The position numbers and the translations under genes were made by a program. 64,000 nt of DNA from CAYMPH01 sp964392365. Lineage in GTDB: Bacteria; Spirochaetota; UBA4802; UBA5550. Location: positions 124,001 through 188,000 of the forward strand of contig CAYMPH010000003.1 of the NCBI GenBank assembly GCA_964392365.1, given 5' to 3'. The notes under the pieces are model-generated. The model worked only from the letters and a program-made list of their open reading frames with translations, was not told where the DNA came from and did not search any database. Positions 52,367 to 62,130 of the stretch are shown piece after piece (positions within the stretch are counted from its first letter, which is position 1; each line of letters starts with the position of its first letter).

Positions 52367-52924
52367 ATGGAAAATGATATACAGAATATACAGCCTGTGC
52401 AGTATTATGTATTCAGGATATTTACTGGAAAGGAAAAGAAATATTTAGAATTCGCAAGCAGGCTTTTGAAAGATTTTACCGGAAGGATTATATGGCCTAG
52501 GAGAAGCCTTGAAATAAAAAAACAGGGCGTTACTTCTGAAAAAATTTCATCATTATATCCGGGTTATCTGATATGGGAAACGGCTGAAGTAGTTAGAAAG
52601 GATGTAGAACAGTTAAGAAAAATTCCATTGTTTTTAAAGTTTTTAAGAAACAATAATGATATTACGCCTCTAATTTCAAGAGAGAGGGAAATTTTCAGAC
52701 AGCTGATTTTATATGGAGATATCGTAGGGAAATCAAATGTGTATTTTGATGATGAAAACCGTATCAAGGTGCTTACCGGACCTTTGAAACTTCTCGAAGG
52801 CGATATAGTCAAAGTAGATAAAAGAAAGAAACGGGCAAAAGTCAGATTAACGCTTCATGGTAAAAGTATTCTAATTGATCTTGCTTTTGAAGTTATGGAG
52901 AATTTAAGTTTTATAGCAGTTTAA
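52367..52924 (+). CDS. NusG paralogue (UpxY/LoaP-like antiterminator)
   Basis: A 185-residue NusG-like protein: an N-terminal NGN domain (YYVFRIFTGKEKKYLEFASR, SLYPGYLIWE) and a C-terminal KOW domain (LLEGDIVKVDKRKKRAKVRL). It is more divergent than housekeeping NusG. Specialised paralogues such as RfaH, UpxY and LoaP sit at the head of long polysaccharide or metabolite operons and let RNA polymerase pass terminators. Its position before the wzm/wzt block fits that role. Confidence 0.86.
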   Translation: MENDIQNIQPVQYYVFRIFTGKEKKYLEFASRLLKDFTGRIIWPRRSLEIKKQGVTSEKISSLYPGYLIWETAEVVRKDVEQLRKIPLFLKFLRNNNDITPLISREREIFRQLILYGDIVGKSNVYFDDENRIKVLTGPLKLLEGDIVKVDKRKKRAKVRLTLHGKSILIDLAFEVMENLSFIAV

Positions 52925-52940
52925 CAGGGTTTATTATATC

Positions 52941-53026
52941 CGGCAGCGTGTTTCGGCAGCGTTGGATGAAATAAAAGTGATGAGGTTTTTTTTTTAAAAT
53001 AGCGATCTTTCGCGAGGCGAAGCTAT
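52941..53026 (+). promoter_or_regulatory. Leader region with direct repeat, T-tract and hairpin
   Basis: Two copies of CGGCAGCGT (52941-52949, 52954-52962), then a T-tract at about 52986-52995, then a hairpin at 52999-53026 with an inner TTCGC-GAG-GCGAA and an outer ATAGC/GCTAT stem. Leader hairpins are the recruitment signals of some NusG paralogues, so this could be the target of the protein encoded just upstream. Confidence 0.4.
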
Positions 53027-53184
53027 CCCTGAAAAAAGCTGTAAGATATTATGCAGGATATCAATTTAGTATATTGAGTAATCTATTTTTATCTTAAAAA
53101 TAAAAGAATAATTATTTTATATTTTAAAAAATCTTTGTTCTTTCTTGTCTATTTGAAATTATGGATTTTAATTAAGGAATTTTT

Positions 53185-54051
53185 ATGAATGAAAAAACAA
53201 TAAATAACATTGATACAGAATGGACTACGGAGATTAAGCCATCTTCGAGTCTGCTCAGTATTAATTTTAAAGAGCTTTGGAGATACAGGGATCTTGTAAT
53301 GCTGTTTGTAAAAAGGGATTTTGTTACTGTTTATAAACAGACTATTTTAGGGCCGATCTGGTTTTTCATCCAGCCGATATTTACTACTCTTGTTTTTACA
53401 ATAATTTTTGGAAATGTAGCAAAGATTCCAACTGATGGATTGCCTCAGGTGCTGTTTTATATGTCTGGAACGATAATGTGGGGATATTTCTCTAACTGTT
53501 TAATGAAAACATCTGACACGTTTATATCAAATGCATCTATTTTTGGAAAAGTTTATTTTCCAAGACTTTCAGTTCCCTTGTCTGTTGTATTGTCTAATAT
53601 ATTTTCATTTTTAATACAGTTCTCATTGTTTTTTGCAATATTTATTTATTATTATTTTTCCGGTGCAAATATAAAACCGAACTTATATATACTGCTTTTC
53701 CCGGTATTGATTTTACAGATGGCCATTCTTGGAATGGGTGTCGGATTATGGATTTCATCTCTCACAACTAAATATAGAGATTTGCGTTTTCTCGTAGCAT
53801 TCGGAGTACAGCTCTGGATGTACGGCACGCCGGTTGTATATCCATTGTCGATTGTCCCGGAAAAATGGAGATGGCTCGTGGCATTGAATCCCATGGCACC
53901 GATAATTGAATTTTTCAGGTATGGATTTCTGGGGCAGGGCTATATTGAAATGAAGCTATTTTTAATTGGTATAGGCGTGAGTATTTTTATTCTGCTTACA
54001 GGGATAGTAATATTTAATAAAGTTGAGAAAAATTTTATGGATACAGTGTGA
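53185..54051 (+). CDS. wzm: Polysaccharide ABC exporter, permease
   Basis: A 288-residue ABC-2 type permease with about six membrane helices and the family segment FVKRDFVTVYKQTILGPIWF near residue 46. With the Wzt-like ATPase at 55250 it forms an exporter that moves finished lipid-linked polysaccharide across the inner membrane. fcl lies between the two exporter genes. Confidence 0.9.
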   Translation: MNEKTINNIDTEWTTEIKPSSSLLSINFKELWRYRDLVMLFVKRDFVTVYKQTILGPIWFFIQPIFTTLVFTIIFGNVAKIPTDGLPQVLFYMSGTIMWGYFSNCLMKTSDTFISNASIFGKVYFPRLSVPLSVVLSNIFSFLIQFSLFFAIFIYYYFSGANIKPNLYILLFPVLILQMAILGMGVGLWISSLTTKYRDLRFLVAFGVQLWMYGTPVVYPLSIVPEKWRWLVALNPMAPIIEFFRYGFLGQGYIEMKLFLIGIGVSIFILLTGIVIFNKVEKNFMDTV

Positions 54052-54118
54052 TGCCGGTTTTGAATTCTATTTATAAATTATATGAAGAAAAAAATGGAAT
54101 AATTATTGTTAAAATATC

Positions 54119-55171
54119 ATGAATAAAAATTCTCGAATATTTTTAGCCGGCCATAAAGGAATGGTTGGATCATCAATATATAGAACCCTTGTTGAGAGAG
54201 GTTATACTTATATAATAACCAGAGATCATAAAGATCTTGATCTTACGCGTCAAGATGATGTTGAGCATTTTTTTATTAAAGAAAAACCGGAATATGTGAT
54301 TTTGTCTGCTGCAAAAGTTGGTGGTATTATGGCAAACAGTACTTACACGGCAGATTTTATATACCAGAATATGCTTATTGCAGTGAATGTAATTGATGCT
54401 TCTTATAAAAACGGAGTTAAAAAGCTTCTTAATCTTGGCTCATCATGCATTTATCCTAAAATGGCTCCGCAGCCTTTGAAAGAAGAATATCTTTTAAGCG
54501 GACCTCTTGAAATTACCAACGAAGCCTATGCTGTAGCAAAAATATCTGCTATTAAATTTTGCAGATATTATAATGAGCAGCACGGTACAAATTTTATCTC
54601 GCTCATGCCTACTAACATGTATGGTCAGAATGATAATTTTAATCTGTTCACTTCGCATGTGCTGCCTGCGATGCTCCGGAAATTTCATCTTGGCAAGTTA
54701 AGGATGGATGGAGATTATGATGCAATGAGAAAGGATATTTTTATTTTTGACCGAAATGAAAATGCTTTGAATTTTTCAAATACAGAAATTAAGGATTATT
54801 GCGATTCACATTTGATTTATAGTGATGCTGTCGGTATATGGGGTTCAGGAAAACCGTATAGGGAATTTTTATTTGTTGATGACTGTGCAGATGCGTTGCT
54901 TTTTATTCTTGATAAATATGATTATAAAGATATCGGCGAACATATTAATGTTGGAACCGGGAAAGATTTAACAATAGCTGAACTTGCGAATTTAATAAAA
55001 GAAGTAACAGATTATCAAGGTGGAATTAAATTTGATAAATTAAAACCAGACGGTACGCCAAAGAAACTTCTTGATGTTGGTCGATTAAAATTACTCGGAT
55101 GGGAAGCAAGAACTTTGCTGAATGAAGGTATATCAAATGTTTATAAATGGTATAATGAACAAACGATTTAG
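54119..55171 (+). CDS. fcl: GDP-L-fucose synthase
   Basis: Epimerase-reductase that turns GDP-4-keto-6-deoxymannose into GDP-L-fucose. It has the NADP motif LAGHKGMVGS, SSCIYPKMAPQPLKE, and YAVAKISAIKFCRYY (YxxxK). At 350 residues it is about 30 longer than usual; an insertion lies around residues 200-235, between the RKFHLGK and GSGKPYREFLFVDD segments. It works with gmd at 50386. Confidence 0.93.
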   Translation: MNKNSRIFLAGHKGMVGSSIYRTLVERGYTYIITRDHKDLDLTRQDDVEHFFIKEKPEYVILSAAKVGGIMANSTYTADFIYQNMLIAVNVIDASYKNGVKKLLNLGSSCIYPKMAPQPLKEEYLLSGPLEITNEAYAVAKISAIKFCRYYNEQHGTNFISLMPTNMYGQNDNFNLFTSHVLPAMLRKFHLGKLRMDGDYDAMRKDIFIFDRNENALNFSNTEIKDYCDSHLIYSDAVGIWGSGKPYREFLFVDDCADALLFILDKYDYKDIGEHINVGTGKDLTIAELANLIKEVTDYQGGIKFDKLKPDGTPKKLLDVGRLKLLGWEARTLLNEGISNVYKWYNEQTI

Positions 55172-55249
55172 AACATGTACGTAACTGATATTAAATAGAA
55201 AATTTTATATAAATATATTCTTAATATAAAAATAAAGGAATCATTAAAG

Positions 55250-56542
55250 ATGAGTCATACGGCAATACGTATTGAAAATTTATCAAAAAGATATATACTA
55301 GGTGAAGTCGGGTATGGTACAATGTATCAGACCGTTCAATCTAAACTAGCTAAATTATTTGGAAGAGAAGATCCGAACCAGCAGATTGGATCATCACATA
55401 AGCATACAAATGAGGAGTTCTGGGCTCTTGATAATATAAATTGTGAAATAAAGCAGGGTGATCGGGTAGGCATAATAGGGCGTAATGGTGCAGGCAAATC
55501 GACATTGCTGAAAATATTATCAAAGGTTACAGCTCCGACAAAAGGAATTGTAAAAATAAAAGGCCGTGTGGCCAGTCTTTTAGAAGTAGGAACCGGCTTT
55601 CATCCTGAATTAACAGGCAGAGATAATATTTATTTAAACGGCACTATTCTAGGAATGACTAAAAGGGAAATAGATAAAAAGTTAGATGAGATTGTTGCTT
55701 TTGCTGAAATTGAACAATTCATTGATACCCCGGTTAAAAGATATTCAAGCGGTATGTATGTGAGGCTTGCTTTTGCAGTTGCCGCTCATCTTGATCCTGA
55801 AATTTTAATTGTTGATGAAGTCCTTGCAGTAGGAGACGCGGCCTTCCAGAAAAAGGCTCTCGGTAAAATGGAGGATGTAAGTAAAGGCGGCGGAAGGACT
55901 GTTCTTTTTGTCAGTCATAATATGGGAGCAGTTAAAAATTTATGCAATAAAGGGTTTCTTCTGGAAAATGGGAGTATAAAGTATCATGGCGGTATTGATA
56001 ATATAATTGAAAAATATATATCAAATCAGACAAATGATATGATCCGCAATGAAATCATTAGGCAACTTGCATCTGTAAAAAATAAAGATATATTGGAAAT
56101 TAAATCAATTGAAGTTAAGCAAAAGAGTAATGAAAGGACTCTTTTTAATTGTTTTGATATAAATATAATATTTAAATATCAGGTCTATAAGGATACGCAT
56201 AATTTATTTTTAGTTATTTATATTTTTGATGTTTATGGAAATCATTTAGTTGAATCTTTTCATAATGCTTATGGTGATAACCCAATAGTAAAAAAAGGAA
56301 ATTATGAATCGAAGTTCATTATTCCAAAAAATTTATTAAATGAAAATAAATACTTAATTCGAATAGAAGCAGGAATATTTGGGGGTGCTGATTTTTTTAA
56401 AAAGCCGATTGAATTTTTTTTAGATGTAACTAATGATGGGAAACAGAATATGGTATATTCAAAAAGACCTCGAGGGGGATTATTGATTTTACCGGTTAAA
56501 TGGGAAAATAATAGAATAAAAAAAACAAATTTAGGAGATTAG
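55250..56542 (+). CDS. wzt: Polysaccharide ABC exporter, ATPase with C-terminal domain
   Basis: A 430-residue protein with Walker A GRNGAGKSTLLK, signature YSSGMYVRLAFA and Walker B ILIVDEVLAVGD. The C-terminal region (about residues 270-425) is a Wzt-type beta-sandwich that in characterised systems binds the modified end of the O-antigen before export. This suggests that the exported chain carries a terminal modification, made perhaps by the methyltransferases downstream. Two bases separate it from the NeuB-like gene. Confidence 0.93.
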   Translation: MSHTAIRIENLSKRYILGEVGYGTMYQTVQSKLAKLFGREDPNQQIGSSHKHTNEEFWALDNINCEIKQGDRVGIIGRNGAGKSTLLKILSKVTAPTKGIVKIKGRVASLLEVGTGFHPELTGRDNIYLNGTILGMTKREIDKKLDEIVAFAEIEQFIDTPVKRYSSGMYVRLAFAVAAHLDPEILIVDEVLAVGDAAFQKKALGKMEDVSKGGGRTVLFVSHNMGAVKNLCNKGFLLENGSIKYHGGIDNIIEKYISNQTNDMIRNEIIRQLASVKNKDILEIKSIEVKQKSNERTLFNCFDINIIFKYQVYKDTHNLFLVIYIFDVYGNHLVESFHNAYGDNPIVKKGNYESKFIIPKNLLNENKYLIRIEAGIFGGADFFKKPIEFFLDVTNDGKQNMVYSKRPRGGLLILPVKWENNRIKKTNLGD

Positions 56543-56543
56543 T

Positions 56544-57386
56544 ATGTCAATATTTGTAATTGCGGAAATAGGAATAAACCATAACGGCGATATCAAGATT
56601 GCAAAAGAATTAATTGATATTGCAAAAGACGCAGGATGTGATGCTGTAAAATTTCAGAAAAGAACCATTGATCTTGTTTACACAAAAGAACTGCTTGATT
56701 CCCAGCGTGAAAGTCCATGGGGAAATACACAACGGGCTCAGAAAGAAGGACTTGAATTCGGCCTTAATGAATATAAAGAGATTGATAAGTATTGCAAGGA
56801 AAAAGGAATAGAGTGGTTTGCATCAGCATGGGATATTGAAAGCCAGAAATTCTTAAAGCAGTTTAACTGTAAATTTAATAAAGTTGCTTCAGCCATGATG
56901 GTTGATTTGAATTTATTAAAAGAGATTGCTTCAGAAAAAAAGCATACTTTTATTTCAACCGGGATGTGTACTGTAGAGGATATTGACAGGGCTGTTGATA
57001 TCTTTAGAAAAGCTGCCTGCCCGTTTGAACTTTTACATTGTGTTTCGACATATCCAATGGAAGATGAAGATGCAAATTTAAATACAATAAAATCATTAAA
57101 AGAAAGATATAAATGCAATGTAGGATACAGCGGACATGAGAGCGGCCTGGCAATATCATATGCTGCAGCAGCTCTTGGGGTCAGTTCTATTGAAAGACAT
57201 ATCACGCTTGACCGGGCAATGTATGGATCAGATCAGGCTGCATCTCTTGAGCCTATGGGTTTAAAATCTATGGTAGGAGCAATCAGGAAAATAGAGAAAG
57301 CTATGGGAACTGGAAAAATTGGAATGATTGAAAAAGAGATTCCTATTGCCAAGAAACTTAGAGGCCATATTTTCTTTGATAAATAA
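56544..57386 (+). CDS. NeuB-family nonulosonate synthase (no SAF domain)
   Basis: A 280-residue TIM-barrel enzyme of the NeuB/SpsE family, which condenses phosphoenolpyruvate with an N-acetylated sugar. Motifs are IAEIGINHNGDI, DAVKFQKR, STGMC and GYSGHESG. The C-terminal antifreeze-like SAF domain found in classic NeuB (about 345 residues) is missing, so it ends at the barrel. The adjacent cytidylyltransferase supports a nonulosonic-type acid. The exact sugar is unknown. Confidence 0.86.
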   Translation: MSIFVIAEIGINHNGDIKIAKELIDIAKDAGCDAVKFQKRTIDLVYTKELLDSQRESPWGNTQRAQKEGLEFGLNEYKEIDKYCKEKGIEWFASAWDIESQKFLKQFNCKFNKVASAMMVDLNLLKEIASEKKHTFISTGMCTVEDIDRAVDIFRKAACPFELLHCVSTYPMEDEDANLNTIKSLKERYKCNVGYSGHESGLAISYAAAALGVSSIERHITLDRAMYGSDQAASLEPMGLKSMVGAIRKIEKAMGTGKIGMIEKEIPIAKKLRGHIFFDK

Positions 57387-57391
57387 TCCAT

Positions 57392-58114
57392 ATGAATATA
57401 CTGGCTATTATACCTGCCCGCAGCGGTTCCAAGGGTGTTATTAATAAAAATATCAAACTGCTGAAGGGACATCCTTTAATCGCATATTCTATTATGGCTG
57501 CATTGAAATCAGAATCTGTTGACAGAGTAATTCTGTCTACAGATTCTGAAGAATATGCTGAAATCGGGAAAAATTATGGTGCAGATGTTCCTTTTATCAG
57601 GCCATCAGTTTTTGCCGGAGATAAATCAGGGGATATTGATGTTGTTAATCATGCTTTAACATGGTTAATTGAAAATGAAAAAAAATTACCTGATGCCGTA
57701 GCTTACTTGAGGCCATCAACTCCATTACGAAATCCGGATGTAATTGAACAAGGTGTAAAATTATTTATTTCTAAATTTAGCGAAATAACTTCATTACGTT
57801 CAATGCATGAGATGTCAGAATCAGCTTATAAAACCTGTGAAATAGTTGATGGAATAATCAAACATGTCGGAGGAAACAGCGATGCTGATGCTGGAAATCT
57901 TCCGCGGCAGAATTTTCCTAAAACATATCAGCCCAACGGTTATATTGATATAGTTAAAACAGATTATATCCTGAATGATAAAAGACTGTTTGGAAATAAA
58001 TCCCTTGCTTTTATAACTGAGCATACTTCAGAAATAGATACGATTGAAGATTTTGAATATATAGAATATCAGATTCATAAAAAAGATGAAATATACAAGG
58101 AGTTGTTTAAATAA
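57392..58114 (+). CDS. Acylneuraminate cytidylyltransferase-like
   Basis: A 240-residue CMP-sugar synthetase of the NeuA family: IIPARSGSKGVINKNIK at residues 6-22 is the nucleotide-binding signature, followed by LSTDSEEYAEI and YLRPSTPLRNP. It would activate the product of the NeuB-like enzyme as its CMP derivative. It is five bases after that gene. Confidence 0.88.
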   Translation: MNILAIIPARSGSKGVINKNIKLLKGHPLIAYSIMAALKSESVDRVILSTDSEEYAEIGKNYGADVPFIRPSVFAGDKSGDIDVVNHALTWLIENEKKLPDAVAYLRPSTPLRNPDVIEQGVKLFISKFSEITSLRSMHEMSESAYKTCEIVDGIIKHVGGNSDADAGNLPRQNFPKTYQPNGYIDIVKTDYILNDKRLFGNKSLAFITEHTSEIDTIEDFEYIEYQIHKKDEIYKELFK

Positions 58115-58116
58115 AA

Positions 58117-59472
58117 ATGTCAGGATATAATTTTTCAAGAACACCAGTTGATGTACCAGCCGTATCAACCGGAAACAGGATTATTAAATCTAAGATTCCT
58201 GCACCGGGCACAGAAGACATATTAGCAGGACTTGATTTATATGAATCAAGGTCTATGCATGGGCAGCTTCCTCTTATCTGGGACAGTGCAGTGGGTTTTA
58301 ATGTTTTTGATATAGCAGGGAACAAGTGGATTGACTTCACATCAACTATTTTTGTAACTAACATTGGACATTCGAATATAAATCTTGTTAATTCTCTTAA
58401 GCAGGCTCTTGATAAAAATCTTCTCCACACATATGCATATTCAAATGAAATCCGGCTTAAATACATTAAAAAACTTGTTGAGTTCAGCGGATTTGAAAAG
58501 GCATTTCTTCTATCAGCAGGTACTGAGGCTACAGAGGCAGCAGTAAAACTAATGAGAATGAATGGTCAGAAACTAGGCAAGAGAAGACTTGGAATTATCT
58601 GTATTGAAGGGAACTGGCATGGAAGAACTATGGGAGCGCAGATGCTCAGCAGTAATTTAAAGCAGAGGGAATGGATTGGGTTTCAGGATGAAAATATTCA
58701 TCATATACCGTTTCCATACCCCTGGGATCTCAATGGTAAATCAGGAGAAGAGTTTTTTTCAAATGGATTGAAAAAGTTAACTGACGCAGGTATTGATATT
58801 AAGCAGGATATATGCGGTTTTATGCTCGAAACATTTCAGGGATGGGGTGCGGTTTTTTATCCTGATGATTTTGTACAAGCTGTAAGAAAAATTTGCGACG
58901 AAAATAAAATTATTCTTACCTTTGATGAAATGCAGGCCGGATTTGCGAGAACAGGCAAAAAGTTCGGATTTGAACACTATAAGGTTAAGGCTGATTTAAT
59001 CTGCTGCGGTAAAGGCATGGGTTCAGGTTATCCAATTTCAGGCGTTCTCGGGAGCGCTGATGTGATGGATCTTCCGGATATTGGAAACATGAGCAGTACC
59101 CATTCTGCTAATCCTTTATCATGCGTTGCAGGTCTTTCAACTATAGAGGAAATAGAACGTTTGAAATTAGTTTCAGAATCAGAAAGGAAAGGGATAGTTC
59201 TTCATGGTCAGCTTAATTATTTAAAAAATAAATATAGTGATATTATTGATTCAATTCAGGGAAAAGGAATGGTTGCAGCTGTAATTTTCAAAAAGGGCTT
59301 TAATGTTGATTCAATCAGCATAATTGCTGAGAAATGTATGCAAAAAGGTCTGCTTGTTGTACATACCGGCAGAGAATCAATAAAAATCGGACCTCCTTTA
59401 ATTATAACAGATGAAGCGTTAAAAGAAGGTGTTGATGTTCTTGATGAATCGATTTTTGAAGCGATTAAATAA
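58117..59472 (+). CDS. Class III aminotransferase
   Basis: A 451-residue PLP-dependent class III (ornithine/acetylornithine-like) aminotransferase. Key motifs are TEATEAAVKLMR (about residue 134), FDEMQAGFARTGK, and the PLP lysine in ICCGKGMGSGYPISG (about 295). Class III members act on omega-amino groups or glutamate semialdehyde-type substrates, which is unusual in a sugar cluster, where class V/DegT types are the norm. It overlaps the VOC gene at the TAATG junction. Confidence 0.87.
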   Translation: MSGYNFSRTPVDVPAVSTGNRIIKSKIPAPGTEDILAGLDLYESRSMHGQLPLIWDSAVGFNVFDIAGNKWIDFTSTIFVTNIGHSNINLVNSLKQALDKNLLHTYAYSNEIRLKYIKKLVEFSGFEKAFLLSAGTEATEAAVKLMRMNGQKLGKRRLGIICIEGNWHGRTMGAQMLSSNLKQREWIGFQDENIHHIPFPYPWDLNGKSGEEFFSNGLKKLTDAGIDIKQDICGFMLETFQGWGAVFYPDDFVQAVRKICDENKIILTFDEMQAGFARTGKKFGFEHYKVKADLICCGKGMGSGYPISGVLGSADVMDLPDIGNMSSTHSANPLSCVAGLSTIEEIERLKLVSESERKGIVLHGQLNYLKNKYSDIIDSIQGKGMVAAVIFKKGFNVDSISIIAEKCMQKGLLVVHTGRESIKIGPPLIITDEALKEGVDVLDESIFEAIK

Positions 59473-59915
59473 TGATTAAAAAAATCAGGCATACAGGAAT
59501 TGTAGTTAAAAATATTAAAAAGTCACTTGATTTCTATAGAGATTTTCTCGAGTTATCAATATTCTCGGAGGATGAGGAGAGAGGTCCATTTATAGAGAAA
59601 GTTGTAGGTATTGATGGAGTTGATTTAAAATGGATTAAGCTGAAATTACCAGACGGGAATCTTATCGAAATAATAGAATATATTTCACATCCATATAAAA
59701 ATTTAGTGAAAGACAGTTCTGCTAATAAAATAGGGTGTCCTCATATTGCCTTTAGTGTTGATGATATTGAAAAGCTTTATGATGATTTTATTGAAAAAGG
59801 TTATAGATGTGTAAATCCTCCAGCTCTATCACTAAATGGAAAAGTAAAGGTTATGTACTGCTATGATCCAGATGATGTTATTCTGGAATTTGTGGAGGAG
59901 ATTGTAAATGCCTGA
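59472..59915 (+). CDS. VOC (glyoxalase/bleomycin) family protein
   Basis: A 147-residue vicinal oxygen chelate protein: HTGIVVKNIKKSLDFYRDFL opens the first beta-alpha-beta-beta-beta module and HIAFSVDDIEKLYDDF the second. The metal ligands are plausible (His near residue 5, Glu near the end of each module). Members include epimerases, lyases and dioxygenases. It overlaps both neighbours by a few bases. Confidence 0.85.
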   Translation: MIKKIRHTGIVVKNIKKSLDFYRDFLELSIFSEDEERGPFIEKVVGIDGVDLKWIKLKLPDGNLIEIIEYISHPYKNLVKDSSANKIGCPHIAFSVDDIEKLYDDFIEKGYRCVNPPALSLNGKVKVMYCYDPDDVILEFVEEIVNA

Positions 59916-60567
59916 TTATTTAAAAGTTATATACAATAGAAAAGACAGACCTCTTACGGATTATCCGGAAAAATTGTGCAACTATTTGTTTCATAAGTTT
60001 GATATGCAACCTGGCATGAAAATGCTTGAAGTTGGCTGTGGCCGCGGAGATCATTTGAAAATTTATAAAAGTCTGGGCTTGAATGTCTCGGCAGTAGACC
60101 GATCAGAAGATATTAATGATGATTTATCCGGTCTTGATTTTAAAATTTCAGATATAGAAAAAAATGGTCTGCCTTTTCCTGATAATCATTTTGATATTGT
60201 TTATTCAAAATCTTTTTTAGAACATTTGAGTAGTCCTGAAATATATTTTAAAGAATCAAATAGAGTTTTAAAAAAAAATGGTATGCTTCTAACGCTAGTT
60301 CCAGACTGGGAATCAAATTATAAAATCTATTTTGATGATTATACTCATAGAACCCCTTTTACAATTATTTCATTAAACGATATTTATAAAATTTTTGATT
60401 TTAATAATGTTAATGTTGAGAAATTCAGGCAGTTACCTATTGTCTGGAAATTTAAATTTATTAATTTTATATGTTCTGCTCTGGCTCCATTTGTTCCAGT
60501 CAGAACAACAAATAAGTTTTTAAGATGGTCAAGAGAATTGATGCTTCTTGGGATAGGTTATAAATAA
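59908..60567 (+). CDS. Class I SAM-dependent methyltransferase
   Basis: A 219-residue methyltransferase: MLEVGCGRGDHLKIY (motif I), FDIVYSKSFLEHL (motif for methyltransferase 11). It overlaps the VOC gene by eight bases. Methylation of a sugar or lipid head group is likely from the context. Confidence 0.85.
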   Translation: MPDYLKVIYNRKDRPLTDYPEKLCNYLFHKFDMQPGMKMLEVGCGRGDHLKIYKSLGLNVSAVDRSEDINDDLSGLDFKISDIEKNGLPFPDNHFDIVYSKSFLEHLSSPEIYFKESNRVLKKNGMLLTLVPDWESNYKIYFDDYTHRTPFTIISLNDIYKIFDFNNVNVEKFRQLPIVWKFKFINFICSALAPFVPVRTTNKFLRWSRELMLLGIGYK

Positions 60568-60598
60568 TTTTATCAATTTTCTGAATAAGGAGCATCAG

Positions 60599-61255
60599 AT
60601 GTCTTTTCATAAATCACAAGATAATGAATATTTAAATATATGCCTTGATAGGGTGAAAAATATTTATTTAACATGGGTGGAACAGTTTCTGGATATTATC
60701 TATGATAAATTTTCCAGTGATGGTGTTCTAAACACGGATAATAAATATTTAATTAATGATATAGGATGTAATGTAGGACAATTTTTAAAAGGATTATCAA
60801 GAAGAAAAATCAATTTTGATTATACCGGATATGATATCGAGAATTTATATTTAAAACATGCCAGAGAAATTTTCAATGATTATAAAAATAGTTTTTTATT
60901 TCTGGATATTGAAAAAGAAAAACCTAGAATGTGCGATATATCAGTCATATCTGCAACATTGGAACATTTAAATAATTATCAGATTGGACTTCGAAATATA
61001 TTTGAAACAACAAAAGATCTTGTAATTTTAAGGACTTTTCTTGGTGAAAATTCACAGAGCCATATAATGAAAAAAGAAAAAGCGGAAACTTATTATTATA
61101 TTAATCAATTCAGTTTTAACGATATACTTGATTTTTTTAATGAAAATGGATTTAATACAACAATATATAGAGATAAGGCAACTGATTCAATGCCTAAGTA
61201 TTTATCTAAAGGATTAATCAGAACACAATTTGTGATAGTTGGAGAAAAAAAATAA
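60599..61255 (+). CDS. SAM-dependent methyltransferase-like protein
   Basis: A 218-residue class I-like methyltransferase fold: DIGCNVGQFLKGL is the SAM motif, and VISATLEHLNNYQIGLRNI is the later motif. It is a different subfamily from the gene upstream. AAGGAG precedes the start. Two adjacent methyltransferases suggest a doubly methylated surface sugar. Confidence 0.75.
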   Translation: MSFHKSQDNEYLNICLDRVKNIYLTWVEQFLDIIYDKFSSDGVLNTDNKYLINDIGCNVGQFLKGLSRRKINFDYTGYDIENLYLKHAREIFNDYKNSFLFLDIEKEKPRMCDISVISATLEHLNNYQIGLRNIFETTKDLVILRTFLGENSQSHIMKKEKAETYYYINQFSFNDILDFFNENGFNTTIYRDKATDSMPKYLSKGLIRTQFVIVGEKK

Positions 61256-61260
61256 AGAAC

Positions 61261-62130
61261 ATGTGCAAAAGTTTGATAAATTTAAATGGTTTGGCAAATG
61301 TTAATATTGAACTGACAAGCAGATGCAATAAAAACTGCTGGATGTGCGGCAGGCGGAGAGTTGATCGGGAATTTCCGGAAATAGCATTAAAATATGGAGA
61401 TATGGACTTTCATTTAATTGAAAAGATTTCCAGGGAGATGCCGGAAGGAATAGTTGTTCAGCTTCATAATAATGGTGATCCTTTACTGTATCCGAAATTC
61501 GGTGAAGCAGTTAAATTATTTAATAAAAATATTGTTAATATTGTAACAAACGGAAAATTATTAATAGAAAAAGCTGATGAAATAATTGATAATCTCGATA
61601 CTATGTCGATTTCAGTTTTTGAAAATGATGAAGAATCTGAAGAACAGTTTGGTATTATAGAAAAATTTTTAAAAATTAAAAGTGATAGAAAACCTTTTAC
61701 ATCATTAAGGCTGATCGGTGAGGTCGATGATTCGAAATATAAGACTCTCAATACATTAATAATTAAAAGAATTCTTCATTCGCCGCTTGGAAGTTTTAAT
61801 TACAGAAAACTTAAACCTACAATTCCTGAAATTGGAATTTGCCTTGATTTTCTAAATCACCTTGCTATCAATAGAATGGGTGATGTATCTATATGTGTTA
61901 GATTTGACCCTAAAGGACTTGGAGTAATTGGAAATATAAAAAATCAGTCTCTTGATGAAATATGGAATTCGCCAAAACGTTTAGAATGGAAGAAATGTCA
62001 TATTGAAGGCAGAAGGGATAAAATTCCTCTTTGCTCTTTCTGTCAATACTGGGGAGTGCCAACCGGGTTTGATATCGCTGAAACAGATAGTAAAATTGAA
62101 GAAAATAAAGTTTTTAACAGGAATGTATAA
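61261..62130 (+). CDS. Radical SAM/SPASM enzyme
   Basis: A 289-residue radical SAM protein with CNKNCWMCG (CxxxCxxC, about residues 22-30), the HNNGDPLLYP motif and a short SPASM-like end (CVRFDPKGLG..., CSFCQYWG) with cysteines for an extra cluster. Its substrate may be a sugar or lipid of this locus. It abuts the next gene (TAATG overlap). Confidence 0.86.
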   Translation: MCKSLINLNGLANVNIELTSRCNKNCWMCGRRRVDREFPEIALKYGDMDFHLIEKISREMPEGIVVQLHNNGDPLLYPKFGEAVKLFNKNIVNIVTNGKLLIEKADEIIDNLDTMSISVFENDEESEEQFGIIEKFLKIKSDRKPFTSLRLIGEVDDSKYKTLNTLIIKRILHSPLGSFNYRKLKPTIPEIGICLDFLNHLAINRMGDVSICVRFDPKGLGVIGNIKNQSLDEIWNSPKRLEWKKCHIEGRRDKIPLCSFCQYWGVPTGFDIAETDSKIEENKVFNRNV

